Shown: in pieces, positions 1 through 8,656 of the stretch
Layout: the number at the start of each line of letters is the position of its first letter
Position numbering within the stretch: position 1 is the first letter of the stretch
Assembly (NCBI GenBank): GCA_959026535.1
Contig: CAUFMB010000026.1
Coordinates: forward strand, 1 to 29,905
DNA from: an uncultured Collinsella sp.
Lineage (GTDB): Bacteria; Actinomycetota; Coriobacteriia; Coriobacteriales; Coriobacteriaceae
Direction: 5' to 3'
DNA length: 29,905 bases
The notes under the pieces: generated by a model
Told to the model about the DNA's origin: nothing
Database searches by the model: none
What the model saw: the letters and a program-made list of their open reading frames with translations, nothing else
Translations under genes and position numbers: made by a program

Positions 1-94
1 GAGACGGCGAGTTAGCCGGCAGGTCGGCATGTCAATCCTGGTCTAACAGAGCCATGCTAAAACTGGGCTTTAGGACAGGGGAGGCTATAACCTT

Positions 95-2647
95 ATGAGA
101 CGAGTGGGAACACTTGGCTTGGTGGCAGCGCTTGCCGCTATCTTGGTATCGCCGCTGCCGGCGCACGCCGAAGACGCATCGGGTGCCGTTACCTACAATG
201 CGGGAAATGGGTATTCCTTTGAGAAGCTCTCGCATCCTACGGTAGGAACGTCGCAGCCGGATGGCATCGTCGACTACCAGGGTAACGGTGCCGTTGCCGT
301 TCCGGGCGCCGATGGTAATACGGCCAACAACGAAGGCGATCGCGGCCAGAGCTACACTTGGGCGGCTGCGAGCTATGGTGACTGGCTTTATGTGGGCACC
401 TGCTATGCGGCGATGGGCAACACGCTGACGCTCATGAACAGCACGCTGGGCGATTCCTTTGATGTCGAAACCATGCGCCTGACGCTGGAGGCCATGTTTA
501 ACGGTACCTTCTTCTATGGACAGCAGAAGGAGGACGGCACGGCCGACAAGGACAGCGGCGGCATCTTGGTCAAGATCAATACCAAGACCGGTGAGACCAA
601 GCTGCTACTCTCTGAATCGCTCAACGGCGTCGCTCCTTTGTTCCGCAATGCCGTGAGCTATAAGGGTAAGCTCTATTTCTGCGGCAGCGTCAGGACCAAT
701 GACGGCAAAGGCGGCCTGCCTGCTGTATACGAGATCGATCCTAAGACGGATGAGTACAAAGTTGTCTATCAGGGCCTTTCGAGCATGCAGGATTACGGTG
801 CTGCCTACAAGCAGGGCATTTCTACCGGTATCCGCGGCATGTGCGTCCATGATGGCCAGCTCGTCATCAGTAATGTGGGTAAAGACGCGAACGGTAATTT
901 TGTGTCGACAATCCTGACGTCGTCTGACCCCTCGAAGGCCCAGGACAGCTTCACCGAGATTGCCAACTCGGAGACGCTGTTTGGCTATCCGGCGATTCGC
1001 TATCAGGACAGCATCTACGGCGGCGCCATTTGGGATATGGTCTCGTACAATGGCCATCTCTATGCGACCATCTGCACCGGTACGCCCGAGAACGCTCCCG
1101 ATGATAATTCCATGCAGTCGTTTGCCATGGTCCGTGGCGACAAGAATGCCGACGGCAGCTATTCGTGGACTCCCATTGTCGGCGATCAGAAGACGGACGG
1201 TGCAAAGTACTGCTTTGGCATCGATCCTGCCCGTACCCGTTCTGGCGCTGCCAACCTCATCGTCTACAACGACTACCTCTATATCGGTGAATACAACGAC
1301 GAGGAGATTGCCCTCGAGCGCATCCTGTTCAACAAATCCAACACCGAAGAGGGCGGCAAGAGCAGCATGGGTGGCGTTGACTGCTCGTTTGTGAATGCCA
1401 ATCTTGAGCAGTCGGTTAACATCTATCGCATGGACAAGGACGAGAACATGGAGCTCGTCGTTGGCGATCGCACCGACATGTTCCCCGAGGGCGGTATTTC
1501 CGGCCTGACTTCGGGCTTTGGCCGAAACGAGAACCAGTACATTTGGCGCATGCAGAAGTTCGACGGCAAGCTGTATATCGGTACCTTTGATACCGCGAGC
1601 CTGCTTGAGCCGATCGGCCAGTTCTCCAATGGCGACATTATCGATATGACGCCCGAGGAGTGGGACTCTCAGGTTCAGCGCCTTAGGGACCTGCTCGATC
1701 ACCTGCTCGACAAGAAATCGCCTGACGACCCCATCGTTCCCGTGAACACGCTTGCGGACGATGATTCAAACGAGGCCGTCGAGGTCGATGATTCGAACGA
1801 AGCTGCTGAGGTTGATGATTCAAACAAGGCCGTCGATGTCGATGACGAGAAGACCGAGGTTGCTAAGGGCTTTGGCGATCTGAGCGATGCGCTGGAGGAT
1901 GCCGCGGGCGGTCTTTGCGATCAGGCCGCGACGATGTCCCAGGACTTTGAGGACGACGCCGCTTATGTCCAGAAGATCGATGGCGAGATCGCGTACTTCA
2001 AGTCCTTTGCCGACCAGTATCAGGACATGCTCGATAGCTATGAGAGCCTTAAGCAGCAGTACGAGGATGCCTATGGCACCGAGCTGCCGAGCGATATTCA
2101 GGATGCGCTCGATAAGCTGCTGAGCGAGGAGAACCTCAAGAAGTTGCAGAGTGTCCTTACGTGCATGTGTTACCTGCGCGATGCCGAGCGCGGCTTTGAT
2201 ATGTATGTGACCGAGGACGGCGTGAACTTTACGACGCTGACGACCAATGGCTTTAACGATCCGTATAACCATGGTCTGCGCACCTTTGCGGTGACCAACC
2301 AGGGTCTGTGCCTTGGTACCGCCAACCCGTTCTATGGTTGCCAGGTCTGGATCCAGCGCAAGGAGAATTCGGAGAATCCGGTTGATCCCGGTACTCCGGA
2401 TCCGACGGAACCCACCGATCCTTCGCAGCCGGGTGGCGGCGATCAGCCTGGCGGCAGCCAGACGGGTGGCAACGACCAGTCGAGCAGCACCACGACCACC
2501 GTCACGACGACCGCTAAGAAGACTCCGAAGGACGGCTCGCTGCCTCGCGCTGGCGACTCGACCCTCACGCTGGTCTTGGGATTGCTGGTTGCAGCTGCCG
2601 CAGTGCTTGGCATTGCTCTCGTCTTGCGCAAGCGTTCTCGTCGCTAG
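95..2647 (+). CDS. LPXTG-type cell-wall-anchored surface protein with propeller-like repeats
   Basis: This is an exported protein of 850 residues, probably linked to peptidoglycan by a sortase. A signal peptide covers residues 1-25 (RR start, hydrophobic core, cleavage after AHA). The C-terminus has a Pro/Gly/Thr-rich spacer, the motif LPRAG at about 816-820, a hydrophobic helix and an RKRSRR tail. LPRAG departs from LPXTG at the fourth position. The ectodomain carries repeated segments of the form G-x-LY-x-GT (DWLYVGT, GKLYFCG, GHLYATI, DYLYIGE, GKLYIGT, GLCLGTA), which suggests beta-propeller blades. Between the last two lies an insertion: three tandem nine-residue acidic repeats around VDDSNEA (residues about 554-585), then a helical, probably coiled-coil stretch to about 700. 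A GGGGAGG-type ribosome site precedes the ATG. The ligand is unknown. The stop codon overlaps that of the convergent YolD-like gene in CTAG. Confidence 0.85.
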   Translation: MRRVGTLGLVAALAAILVSPLPAHAEDASGAVTYNAGNGYSFEKLSHPTVGTSQPDGIVDYQGNGAVAVPGADGNTANNEGDRGQSYTWAAASYGDWLYVGTCYAAMGNTLTLMNSTLGDSFDVETMRLTLEAMFNGTFFYGQQKEDGTADKDSGGILVKINTKTGETKLLLSESLNGVAPLFRNAVSYKGKLYFCGSVRTNDGKGGLPAVYEIDPKTDEYKVVYQGLSSMQDYGAAYKQGISTGIRGMCVHDGQLVISNVGKDANGNFVSTILTSSDPSKAQDSFTEIANSETLFGYPAIRYQDSIYGGAIWDMVSYNGHLYATICTGTPENAPDDNSMQSFAMVRGDKNADGSYSWTPIVGDQKTDGAKYCFGIDPARTRSGAANLIVYNDYLYIGEYNDEEIALERILFNKSNTEEGGKSSMGGVDCSFVNANLEQSVNIYRMDKDENMELVVGDRTDMFPEGGISGLTSGFGRNENQYIWRMQKFDGKLYIGTFDTASLLEPIGQFSNGDIIDMTPEEWDSQVQRLRDLLDHLLDKKSPDDPIVPVNTLADDDSNEAVEVDDSNEAAEVDDSNKAVDVDDEKTEVAKGFGDLSDALEDAAGGLCDQAATMSQDFEDDAAYVQKIDGEIAYFKSFADQYQDMLDSYESLKQQYEDAYGTELPSDIQDALDKLLSEENLKKLQSVLTCMCYLRDAERGFDMYVTEDGVNFTTLTTNGFNDPYNHGLRTFAVTNQGLCLGTANPFYGCQVWIQRKENSENPVDPGTPDPTEPTDPSQPGGGDQPGGSQTGGNDQSSSTTTTVTTTAKKTPKDGSLPRAGDSTLTLVLGLLVAAAAVLGIALVLRKRSRR

Positions 2648-3069
2648 GCTCGTCCGCGTAGCTCAATGTCCTGGATATCGTCGAAGTTGATGGCGATATC
2701 CCTGAGTTTGAGCAGCTTGAATGCGGGTAACGCTTCGTCGAGAATGCCCGTGCGGCTACGATAGCCGTACGTATCGTAATAGGTGACGCGCACCAAGTCG
2801 CCGCGTTTGAGGCCCTCGAGCTTTTGCGAAAGCTCGAGGGCTTTTTCTTCCGTGAGCTCACGTTTTTGCTCGACGGTGATTTCCTGCTTGCGCACGAGTT
2901 CGTAGTATCCCGTGAGGGCGGCAAAGGGCATAAACTGTGCGGCGCGGTTGGCGCGCACGGCACCGTTGGCAGTGAGGCTGGGGTCGGCTGCGCGGCGTCT
3001 GCCCTCGGGGTCCGCCAGGCGCTCGAAGGCGGTCGGCGGGCGCATGGGCTGTTGTTTGGGTTTAGGCAC
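2644..3069 (-). CDS. YolD-like protein, partner of Y-family polymerase
   Basis: A small soluble protein of about 141 residues. The segment RAAQFMPFAALTGYYE is the hallmark of YolD-like proteins, and the rest (VTYYDTYGYRSRTG and IAINFDDIQDIEL) fits the small beta-rich domain of that family. In Firmicutes these genes lie next to SOS-induced Y-family polymerases (yolD-uvrX, yqjX-yqjW), as here. The GTG at 3069 is chosen as start because GGAGG lies five bases upstream; a TTG at 3081 would add four residues and contain that site. The start overlaps the end of the polymerase gene by eight bases, so translation is probably coupled and both genes share the LexA-like control. The molecular role of YolD proteins is unclear; an accessory role in translesion synthesis is inferred from context. 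Confidence 0.85.
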   Translation of the reverse strand: MPKPKQQPMRPPTAFERLADPEGRRRAADPSLTANGAVRANRAAQFMPFAALTGYYELVRKQEITVEQKRELTEEKALELSQKLEGLKRGDLVRVTYYDTYGYRSRTGILDEALPAFKLLKLRDIAINFDDIQDIELRGRA

Positions 3070-4567
3070 GGTGTCCTCCAACTTGATCGTTGCGCTCGCG
3101 CGCGGTGGCGCCGGCGGTAAAGCTTAATCCCTTGACGAGCGCGTTCTTGCCGTACTTGCCTTTCACGGCCAGGACGGCGCGCGCCAGGTCGCGCTCGCGC
3201 TCATCGGCCTCGATATCGCTGAACAGATCGATGGTGGCAAATTCCTCGGGCACAAGATTGCTAAAGCCCAGGTTGATGCGCTTGACCGGTCGTTTGGGAT
3301 CGACAGTCTGCGCCCAGAGCTCATCGAAATAGCCCATGATCTTCTTAAACGAATTGGTACGCTCGGGCAGCTTGCGCGAGGCGTTGGAGTGCGCAAAGAG
3401 CGCGGCATAGCCACCACGCGGTTTGCCACCATGCTCTCCCACAAAGATGCCATCGATTGCCTGCGCTTCGCGCACCAGGCGGCGCCGTTCGTCATCGCGC
3501 TGGACGGGCTTGGGAGCACGGGGCGCGAGCTCGGGGCCGGCGGTTGCGGTGGGTTCGATGCTCGACGTACTCGAGCGCAGGTGTCCGCATCCGTCCACAT
3601 ATTGTGCAGTACCGCTGGCATCAAGCCTGCGTATGTCGGCGCGCTCGCTCGCGTAGCCCACAAAGAGCGAGATGCTGTCGCAGACCACGTGCTTATCGAT
3701 CAAGTCCAACACGGCGTTGTCGACCATCTCGCGCAAGACGGTGTAGGCCTGCTCGTAGGCATAGCCCTTCGAGAGCACCTGTCCTGTGGTGGTCGAAGTT
3801 GCTTGCGGGCGATAGGCTTGGATATCGGCGATGGTTGTCGGCTCGCGTCCGAAGGCGTGGTCGATGAGATACTCGGCATTGACGCCGAGCTCGTCGTAAA
3901 GCAGGTTTTCGTCGAGCGCCGCGACGCCCATCAGATCGTAGACGCCGTATTTTTCGAGTCGTGCTGCCACGCCGGGGCCGATGCCCCAGATATCGGTGAT
4001 GGGACGATGGGGCCAGATTTCCTTGCGAAAGGTCTCATCGTCGAGTATGCCGATGCGGCTGGGTACGTGCTTGGCGGTGATATCGAGTGCAACCTTGGCC
4101 TGGAATAGGTTGGGGCCGATGCCGACCGTCGCCGTGATGCCGGTGCGCGCCAGGACCTCGTCGCGCAACATGCAGGCGAAGCCTTCCGCATCGGTGTGAT
4201 AGAGGTCCAGATAGGGTGTCACGTCGATAAAGCACTCGTCAATTGAGTAGACGTGCACGTCCTGGGGGCTGACGTATTCCAGATAGATGCCGTAGATTTG
4301 CGCCGACACCTCCATGTAGTGCTGCATGCGCGGCACTACTTTGATGCAGTCGATGCCGTCGGGAATCTCGAACAGACGGCAGCGGTTGTGAATACCTAAG
4401 TCCTTCATGGCCTGCGTGATAGCGAGGCAGATGGTCGTGCGTCCGCGCGATTCGTCGGCAACGACCAGGTTGGTGGTGAGCGGATCGAGCCCACGGTCGA
4501 CGCACTCGACGCTGGCATAAAACGTCTTGAGGTCGATGCAGATATAGGTGTGCTGCTCGTGCGCCAT
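3062..4567 (-). CDS. Y-family (UmuC/UvrX-like) translesion DNA polymerase
   Basis: Error-prone DNA polymerase for bypass of lesions, 501 residues from the chosen start. The palm carries the first catalytic aspartate in ICIDLKTFYASVE (Asp12) and the SIDE motif (Ser108-Glu111) with the second acidic pair. TATVGIGPNLFQAKVA is the usual segment between them, and a helix-hairpin-helix, IWGIGPGVAARLEKYGV, lies near residues 203-219. The rest is a divergent little-finger region. The start is the ATG at 4567 because GGAAGG lies six bases upstream; a GTG at 4588 in the same frame has no such site. The family resembles Gram-positive UvrX/YqjW rather than DinB. A LexA-like box sits just upstream, so SOS induction is likely. 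The gene leads an operon with the YolD-like gene. Confidence 0.92.
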   Translation of the reverse strand: MAHEQHTYICIDLKTFYASVECVDRGLDPLTTNLVVADESRGRTTICLAITQAMKDLGIHNRCRLFEIPDGIDCIKVVPRMQHYMEVSAQIYGIYLEYVSPQDVHVYSIDECFIDVTPYLDLYHTDAEGFACMLRDEVLARTGITATVGIGPNLFQAKVALDITAKHVPSRIGILDDETFRKEIWPHRPITDIWGIGPGVAARLEKYGVYDLMGVAALDENLLYDELGVNAEYLIDHAFGREPTTIADIQAYRPQATSTTTGQVLSKGYAYEQAYTVLREMVDNAVLDLIDKHVVCDSISLFVGYASERADIRRLDASGTAQYVDGCGHLRSSTSSIEPTATAGPELAPRAPKPVQRDDERRRLVREAQAIDGIFVGEHGGKPRGGYAALFAHSNASRKLPERTNSFKKIMGYFDELWAQTVDPKRPVKRINLGFSNLVPEEFATIDLFSDIEADERERDLARAVLAVKGKYGKNALVKGLSFTAGATARERNDQVGGHRA

Positions 4568-4594
4568 CCGTGCCCTTCCATCAAACACATGTTC

Positions 4595-4616
4595 TTATCG
4601 AATACCTGTTCGATAA
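4595..4616. promoter_or_regulatory. LexA-like SOS box of the polymerase operon
   Basis: A perfect inverted repeat with eight-base arms TTATCGAA and TTCGATAA and a six-base spacer. Its core at 4599-4612, read on the minus strand, is CGAACAGGTATTCG. This matches the Gram-positive LexA consensus CGAACnnnnGTTCG except for one base. A weaker second match, CAAACACATGTTCT (4582-4595), lies directly alongside and differs from the consensus at two positions. The site is about 28 bases upstream of the polymerase start, where a repressor would block transcription. LexA itself is not in the window. Confidence 0.75.
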
Positions 4617-4644
4617 TACCCGCTTGCACGGACACTGTCAAAAT

Positions 4645-4656
4645 CTGTCCCTTTTT
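4645..4656 (-). repeat. CTGTCCCTTTTT repeat, copy A
   Basis: The 12-mer CTGTCCCTTTTT occurs here and at 5379-5390, on either side of the shortened dehydrogenase gene. Read on the minus strand, the context is TTGCCAAAAAGGGACAG followed by an ATTTTG stretch. That resembles both arms of the imperfect inverted repeat downstream of the gene. It is probably a member of a small dispersed intergenic repeat family; a genome-wide copy count is not possible here. Confidence 0.5.
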
Positions 4657-4791
4657 GGCAAGTATGGTCGTGCGGCTTCATCGGGGTTTTAACGCAGCCC
4701 TAAAGAGCGCGAAACAGCTCGGAAAAGCTCGCTTCGTAGCATGAGCCTAACGATCGATACCACCATAAAGCACGGAAGGGTTGTGGGGATA

Positions 4792-5316
4792 ATGGTCAAC
4801 TATGGGTTTGGTATGCCGACGCGCTTGGTTGCGGATGGGGATGTGGCTCGCTGGTGCGGGCGATTGGTTGCCCACTATGGCGGCACCAAGGCACTGGTCG
4901 TGCTGGGAGGCGACAAGCACACGCGCGATGAGCTCGTTTCGGCGGCGCTGGGCTCGCTCGATCGTGCCCTGCTCGAACGCGTACTCTTTCGTTGCGGTTC
5001 GGCCGGGGGCGACGGGGGAGACGATTTGGTCGATGAGGCCGTAGCCCTGGCAACCGATGAGGGCGTGGACTTTGTCCTGGCGATTGGCGATGCCGATACT
5101 GCTGGCTTTGCGCGCGAGCTCGCGCGTCGCATGGCGGCGCTCGATGCCGGCGAAGACGGTTTTGTCCCTTATGGATGCATTCTCTCGGAGGGCAAGGCGC
5201 CTGCTGTCGTGGGCACCGGTGAGGTTCCCGTTTTTGCCATTATCGCGCCCGAACTGCTGGAGGGCATCGGGTCTCCTCTGCGTGAGTTGCTCGGTAGCAT
5301 CTGCGCCGCGGCCTAA
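4792..5316 (+). CDS. Shortened iron-containing alcohol dehydrogenase-like protein
   Basis: A protein of about 174 residues. Its opening, NYGFGMPTRLVADGDV followed by VAHYGGTKALVVLGGDKHT, resembles the N-terminal nucleotide-binding half of BdhA/YqdH-type iron-containing alcohol dehydrogenases, which are about 385 residues long. The later segment DFVLAIGDADTAGFARELA lies where the family has the NAD-binding GGGS motif, here lost. The whole metal-binding C-terminal domain is absent. The reading frame is open and well coded, so the gene is either a degenerated remnant or a small repurposed domain. Alcohol dehydrogenase activity is not expected. The ATG at 4792 is chosen because family members start at this point; an ATG at 4741 is in frame but has no ribosome site. 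It shares no operon with neighbours and is bracketed by copies of a short repeat. Confidence 0.6.
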   Translation: MVNYGFGMPTRLVADGDVARWCGRLVAHYGGTKALVVLGGDKHTRDELVSAALGSLDRALLERVLFRCGSAGGDGGDDLVDEAVALATDEGVDFVLAIGDADTAGFARELARRMAALDAGEDGFVPYGCILSEGKAPAVVGTGEVPVFAIIAPELLEGIGSPLRELLGSICAAA

Positions 5317-5318
5317 TA

Positions 5319-5396
5319 TTTGCCATAAAAGGACGGGTTATTTTTGGTTGGTAAAGCGTTTGACCTGCCAAAATAAGCCTGTCCCTTTTTAATCGG
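5319..5396. repeat. Imperfect inverted repeat with CTGTCCCTTTTT copy B
   Basis: The left arm (5319-5347, TTTGCCATAAAAGGACGGG and onward through TTATTTTTGG) pairs imperfectly with the right arm (5368-5396, CCAAAATAAG then CCTGTCCCTTTTT). The loop is about 20 bases. The right arm ends in five T, so it could also terminate the upstream gene. The arms resemble the repeat at 4645-4656. Confidence 0.5.
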
Positions 5397-5515
5397 TTGC
5401 CGTTTGGGGGCCGATTGGCAACGCTCGCTGATTGTAGTCTTGACCTGCGCTAGAATAGTAGCATCTGAATGTCCGGGCGCATGGAGGCGTGCGCCCGTAT
5501 GCTGAGGAGGACTCT

Positions 5516-7210
5516 ATGGCAACTGTTGCCGCACCTATCGATGCTACGTCGACTGCCGCTTGGAAGGCGCTCGAGGCTCATCAGGAGAAGCTCGAGGCCG
5601 AAGGTATCGACCTCAAGGCCTGGTTCGCTGCTGACGCCGACCGCGTGAACAAGCTGAGCTTTGACGCCGGTGACCTGCACTTCGATCTGTCGAAGAACCT
5701 GGTGACCGATGAGACCGTCAAGCTGCTGTGCGATCTTGCCCGCGAGGTGAAGCTCGAGGAGCGCCGCGACGCCATGTTCTCTGGCGAGCACATCAACACT
5801 ACCGAGGACCGCGCTGTCCTGCACACCGCGCTGCGCCGCCCGGCAAGCGAGAAGGGCCAGCTCATCGTCGACGGCCAGGACGTCGTCGCCGACGTGCACG
5901 AGGTCCTCGACCGCATGTATGCCTTCGCCGAGCGCGTGCGCTCCGGTGAGTGGAAGGGCGTTACCGGCAAGAAGATCGAGCATCTGGTGTCCATCGGCAT
6001 CGGCGGCTCCGACCTGGGCCCGGTCATGGCCTACGAGGCTCTGCGTCCCTATGCCGACGCCGGTATCGACTGCCGCTACATCTCCAACATCGACCCCAAC
6101 GACCAGGCCGAGAAGCTCAAGGGCCTGGATCCCGAGACCACGCTCGTAATCATCGTCTCCAAGACCTTCACCACGCTCGAGACCCTCACCAACGCCCGCG
6201 AGGTCAAGACCTGGATGCTCGAGCAGCTCAAGGCTCAGGGCGCCATCGACGGCTCCGATGAGCAGAACGCCGAGGCCGTGGCAAAGCACTTCGTCGCCGT
6301 TTCCACCGCACTCGAGAAGGTCGAGGCCTTCGGTATCGACCCCGCCAACGCCTTCGGTTTCTGGAACTGGGTCGGTGGCCGCTATTCCGTTGACTCCGCC
6401 GTGGGCCTGTCGCTGATCGTCGTGCTCGGCCCCGAGCGCTTCCAGCAGTTCCTCGAGGGCTTCCACGCCATCGACGAGTACTTCTGCAACACCCCGCTCG
6501 AGAACAACGCCGTCGCGCTGATGGGCCTGCTCAATGTCTGGTACGTCAACTTCTTCGGTTCCAAGAGCCACGCCGTGCTGCCGTACTGCCAGTACCTGCA
6601 CCGCTTCCCGGCCTACCTGCAGCAGCTCACCATGGAGTCCAACGGCAAGCATGTCCGCTGGGACGGCAGCGCCGTGACCTCCGACACCGGTGAGATCTTC
6701 TGGGGCGAGCCCGGCACCAACGGCCAGCATGCCTTCTATCAGCTGCTGCACCAGGGCACTGTGGTGGTTCCGGCCGACTTCATCGCCTTCGCCAATACCG
6801 CCAACCCTGCGACCGACGGCGGCCAGGATGTCCACGAGCTGTTCCTGGGCAACTTCCTGGCCCAGACCAAGGCGCTCGCCTTTGGTAAGACGGCCGATGA
6901 GGTTCGTGCCGAGGGCACGCCCGAGCAGATCGTCCCGGCCCGTTGCTTTGAGGGCAATCGCCCGACGACCTCGATCTTCGGCGACACGCTGACCCCGTTC
7001 GCACTCGGCGAGCTCATCGCCCTGTACGAGCACATCACGTTTGTCGAGGGCACGGTCTGGGGCATCGACTCCTACGACCAGTGGGGCGTCGAGCTGGGCA
7101 AGCAGCTTGCCAAGCAGATTACCCCGGCCTTCCACGATGACGCCGCCAAGGCCGAGCAGGACGCTTCGACCCAGGCGCTCATCGAGTTCTATCGCGCGCA
7201 TCGCAAGTAG
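5516..7210 (+). CDS. pgi: Glucose-6-phosphate isomerase
   Basis: Cytosolic enzyme that interconverts glucose 6-phosphate and fructose 6-phosphate in glycolysis and gluconeogenesis; 564 residues. Both family signatures are visible: WNWVGGRYSVDSAVG near residue 285 and GIDSYDQWGVELGKQ near residue 520. The phosphate-binding segment SIGIGGSDLGP lies near 161-171, and KTFTTLET follows near 218. The ATG at 5516 is chosen because GAGGAGG lies five to eight bases upstream; an in-frame ATG at 5489 lacks a site. The gene stands alone, with its own terminator at 7244-7276. Codon use is strongly biased to C/G-ending codons, as for a highly expressed gene. It would take in hexose 6-phosphate made by the deglycase of the operon at 14592-25018, but there is no genetic link. 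Confidence 0.97.
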   Translation: MATVAAPIDATSTAAWKALEAHQEKLEAEGIDLKAWFAADADRVNKLSFDAGDLHFDLSKNLVTDETVKLLCDLAREVKLEERRDAMFSGEHINTTEDRAVLHTALRRPASEKGQLIVDGQDVVADVHEVLDRMYAFAERVRSGEWKGVTGKKIEHLVSIGIGGSDLGPVMAYEALRPYADAGIDCRYISNIDPNDQAEKLKGLDPETTLVIIVSKTFTTLETLTNAREVKTWMLEQLKAQGAIDGSDEQNAEAVAKHFVAVSTALEKVEAFGIDPANAFGFWNWVGGRYSVDSAVGLSLIVVLGPERFQQFLEGFHAIDEYFCNTPLENNAVALMGLLNVWYVNFFGSKSHAVLPYCQYLHRFPAYLQQLTMESNGKHVRWDGSAVTSDTGEIFWGEPGTNGQHAFYQLLHQGTVVVPADFIAFANTANPATDGGQDVHELFLGNFLAQTKALAFGKTADEVRAEGTPEQIVPARCFEGNRPTTSIFGDTLTPFALGELIALYEHITFVEGTVWGIDSYDQWGVELGKQLAKQITPAFHDDAAKAEQDASTQALIEFYRAHRK

Positions 7211-7243
7211 TCGCTGCTGTTAACGCATCGCGCCTTATAGTCA

Positions 7244-7276
7244 GGGGCCCGTATCCTATCGGATGCGGGCCCCTTT
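7244..7276 (+). terminator. Rho-independent terminator of pgi
   Basis: The stem is GGGGCCCGTATCC (7244-7256) with GGATGCGGGCCCC (7261-7273), a four-base loop and a short T run. It lies 34 bases after the pgi stop. The left arm is identical to that of the hairpin at 10746-10779. Confidence 0.85.
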
Positions 7277-7351
7277 GCTTTGCCGTAGTCCCGGGGCGCA
7301 CGGCCTTTGTGGAACATCGCTGGGGCGCCGCGCGCCGCGAGAACCCTGCGC

Positions 7352-8656
7352 CTAGATCTCGGCCTCCGCATGGTCTCGCTGCGCCTCGGGCAGCTCCCCG
7401 TAGAGCGGATGGTCTTCGAGCCTAAAGCGCTCGACCTGTTCGGGAGTGCGACCGCGCACAAAGAGCCACGAGCGATCGATCGGCGTCGCCATGAGCGTGC
7501 TGGGCAGCGCGTCGGCGCGGTCGGAAAACACCCGGGCACTCTCGGGATCCTGGAACGCCAGCACCAGATGCGTGTCGCAGTTGCCCATGATGGAGCGTGC
7601 GCGTGCCTCGCCATAGAGCGCATCGAGCTGGTTGGTCGACTGCAGCAGCAGCGTTGCCCAGATGTTGCGGCTTCGGATAATCGAGAGCACGTTGTCGATC
7701 TGGGGGATCTGCAGATTTGCGAAGTCATCGAGCATAAAGCGCACGGGCACGGGCAGGCTGCCGTCGGGCTGCCTATCGGCCTCACGAATGAGGCCCATAA
7801 ACGCCTGCGAAATAAAGAGGCCGGTCAGCGGATCGAGATTGCGGTCAATATCGCTCACGGTTACAAACAGGACGCAGGGGGTGTGTCCCATGGAAGCGAA
7901 GTTCACCTGATGGCACTCACGATAGAGCTGTGCCGCACCGTCGAATCCCAGACACATGACCTTTTCGGCAAGGATGCCGACGATGCTCGCGTGCATGCGC
8001 TCGGCATTTTGCGTAATGGCGTAGCGCCGCCATAGCGAGAGGGCATAGCTTTGGGGGTCGGCCGTGATCAGGTCGTCAAACAATCGACCCGTGGCACCGT
8101 CCTGCAGGTGCTCGATCAGCTTGATGACCGAGCTGATCGTCTGCTCGTCGGCGGGTAGCTGTTCGGTGACGTAGGCGATAAGACACGACAGCAGGTTTGC
8201 CGCCGCATGATCCCAAAAAGGCTGGTTGTTGTCCTCGATGGGGCAGATGGCCTTTGCCACCGAGAGGATGTCCTGCTGGTTGGGCCTGCCGTCCGCCTTG
8301 CGGCGAATGTGCCTCAGGGGGTTGTAGCCGCAGCGCTCGATGCCGGGCGCAAGGGCCGGGACGGTGTTGAGGTCGGCGAAGTTGAGGCATTGCACGCGGT
8401 AACCGTGGGCTGCCAGCACGGGTCCCACTTCGCGACAGAGCGTGCCTTTGGTGTCGAGCACGATGTAGCTTGCGTTCATTTGCAGCAGGTTGGGCTTGAG
8501 GACGTTTCGGGTCTTGCCGGCTCCCGAGGGGCCGATCACAAGTGCGTTGTTGTTGAGTCCCGTTTGGCGGGTGTCGCAGGAGAGCGTTCGATCCTTGGCG
8601 AGGATGGTGGACGATGCGGACTCAGATGCGGCGAGGCGGCTGGCGAGGTTAGACAT
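7352..8656 (-). CDS. VirD4/TraG-like conjugative coupling-type ATPase without membrane anchor
   Basis: ATPase of 434 residues from the type IV coupling protein (VirD4/TraG/TraD) group. Walker A is GPSGAGKT (42-49), followed by IVLDTKGTLCREVGPVLAAHGY (about 65-87), as in TraG. PFWDHAAANLL (146-156) is the usual segment before the all-alpha region. Walker B is FMLDDFANL (307-315) and a motif LLQSTNQL lies at 337-344. Typical members have two N-terminal membrane helices and exceed 550 residues. This protein starts with a short polar segment and has no hydrophobic helix. The ATG at 8656 is chosen because AGGAGG lies six bases upstream. It overlaps the ClpP-like gene by eight bases, so the two are translationally coupled. 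No relaxase or channel gene is nearby, so DNA transfer is not established; another pumping or remodelling role is possible. Confidence 0.85.
   Translation of the reverse strand: MSNLASRLAASESASSTILAKDRTLSCDTRQTGLNNNALVIGPSGAGKTRNVLKPNLLQMNASYIVLDTKGTLCREVGPVLAAHGYRVQCLNFADLNTVPALAPGIERCGYNPLRHIRRKADGRPNQQDILSVAKAICPIEDNNQPFWDHAAANLLSCLIAYVTEQLPADEQTISSVIKLIEHLQDGATGRLFDDLITADPQSYALSLWRRYAITQNAERMHASIVGILAEKVMCLGFDGAAQLYRECHQVNFASMGHTPCVLFVTVSDIDRNLDPLTGLFISQAFMGLIREADRQPDGSLPVPVRFMLDDFANLQIPQIDNVLSIIRSRNIWATLLLQSTNQLDALYGEARARSIMGNCDTHLVLAFQDPESARVFSDRADALPSTLMATPIDRSWLFVRGRTPEQVERFRLEDHPLYGELPEAQRDHAEAEI

Noticed and set aside
1758..1850. Possible CRISPR-like array
   Set aside because: The 27-base tandem units are in-frame coding repeats of the surface protein, with no spacers and no cas genes.
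5450..7201. A 583-codon open frame on the minus strand opposite pgi
   Set aside because: It is antisense to a clear pgi gene with strong codon bias; high-GC genes commonly leave such open frames, and the product has no recognisable domain.
7352..8656. Full conjugative element
   Set aside because: Only a coupling-type ATPase is present; no relaxase, integrase, channel genes or attachment sites were seen between pgi and deoC.
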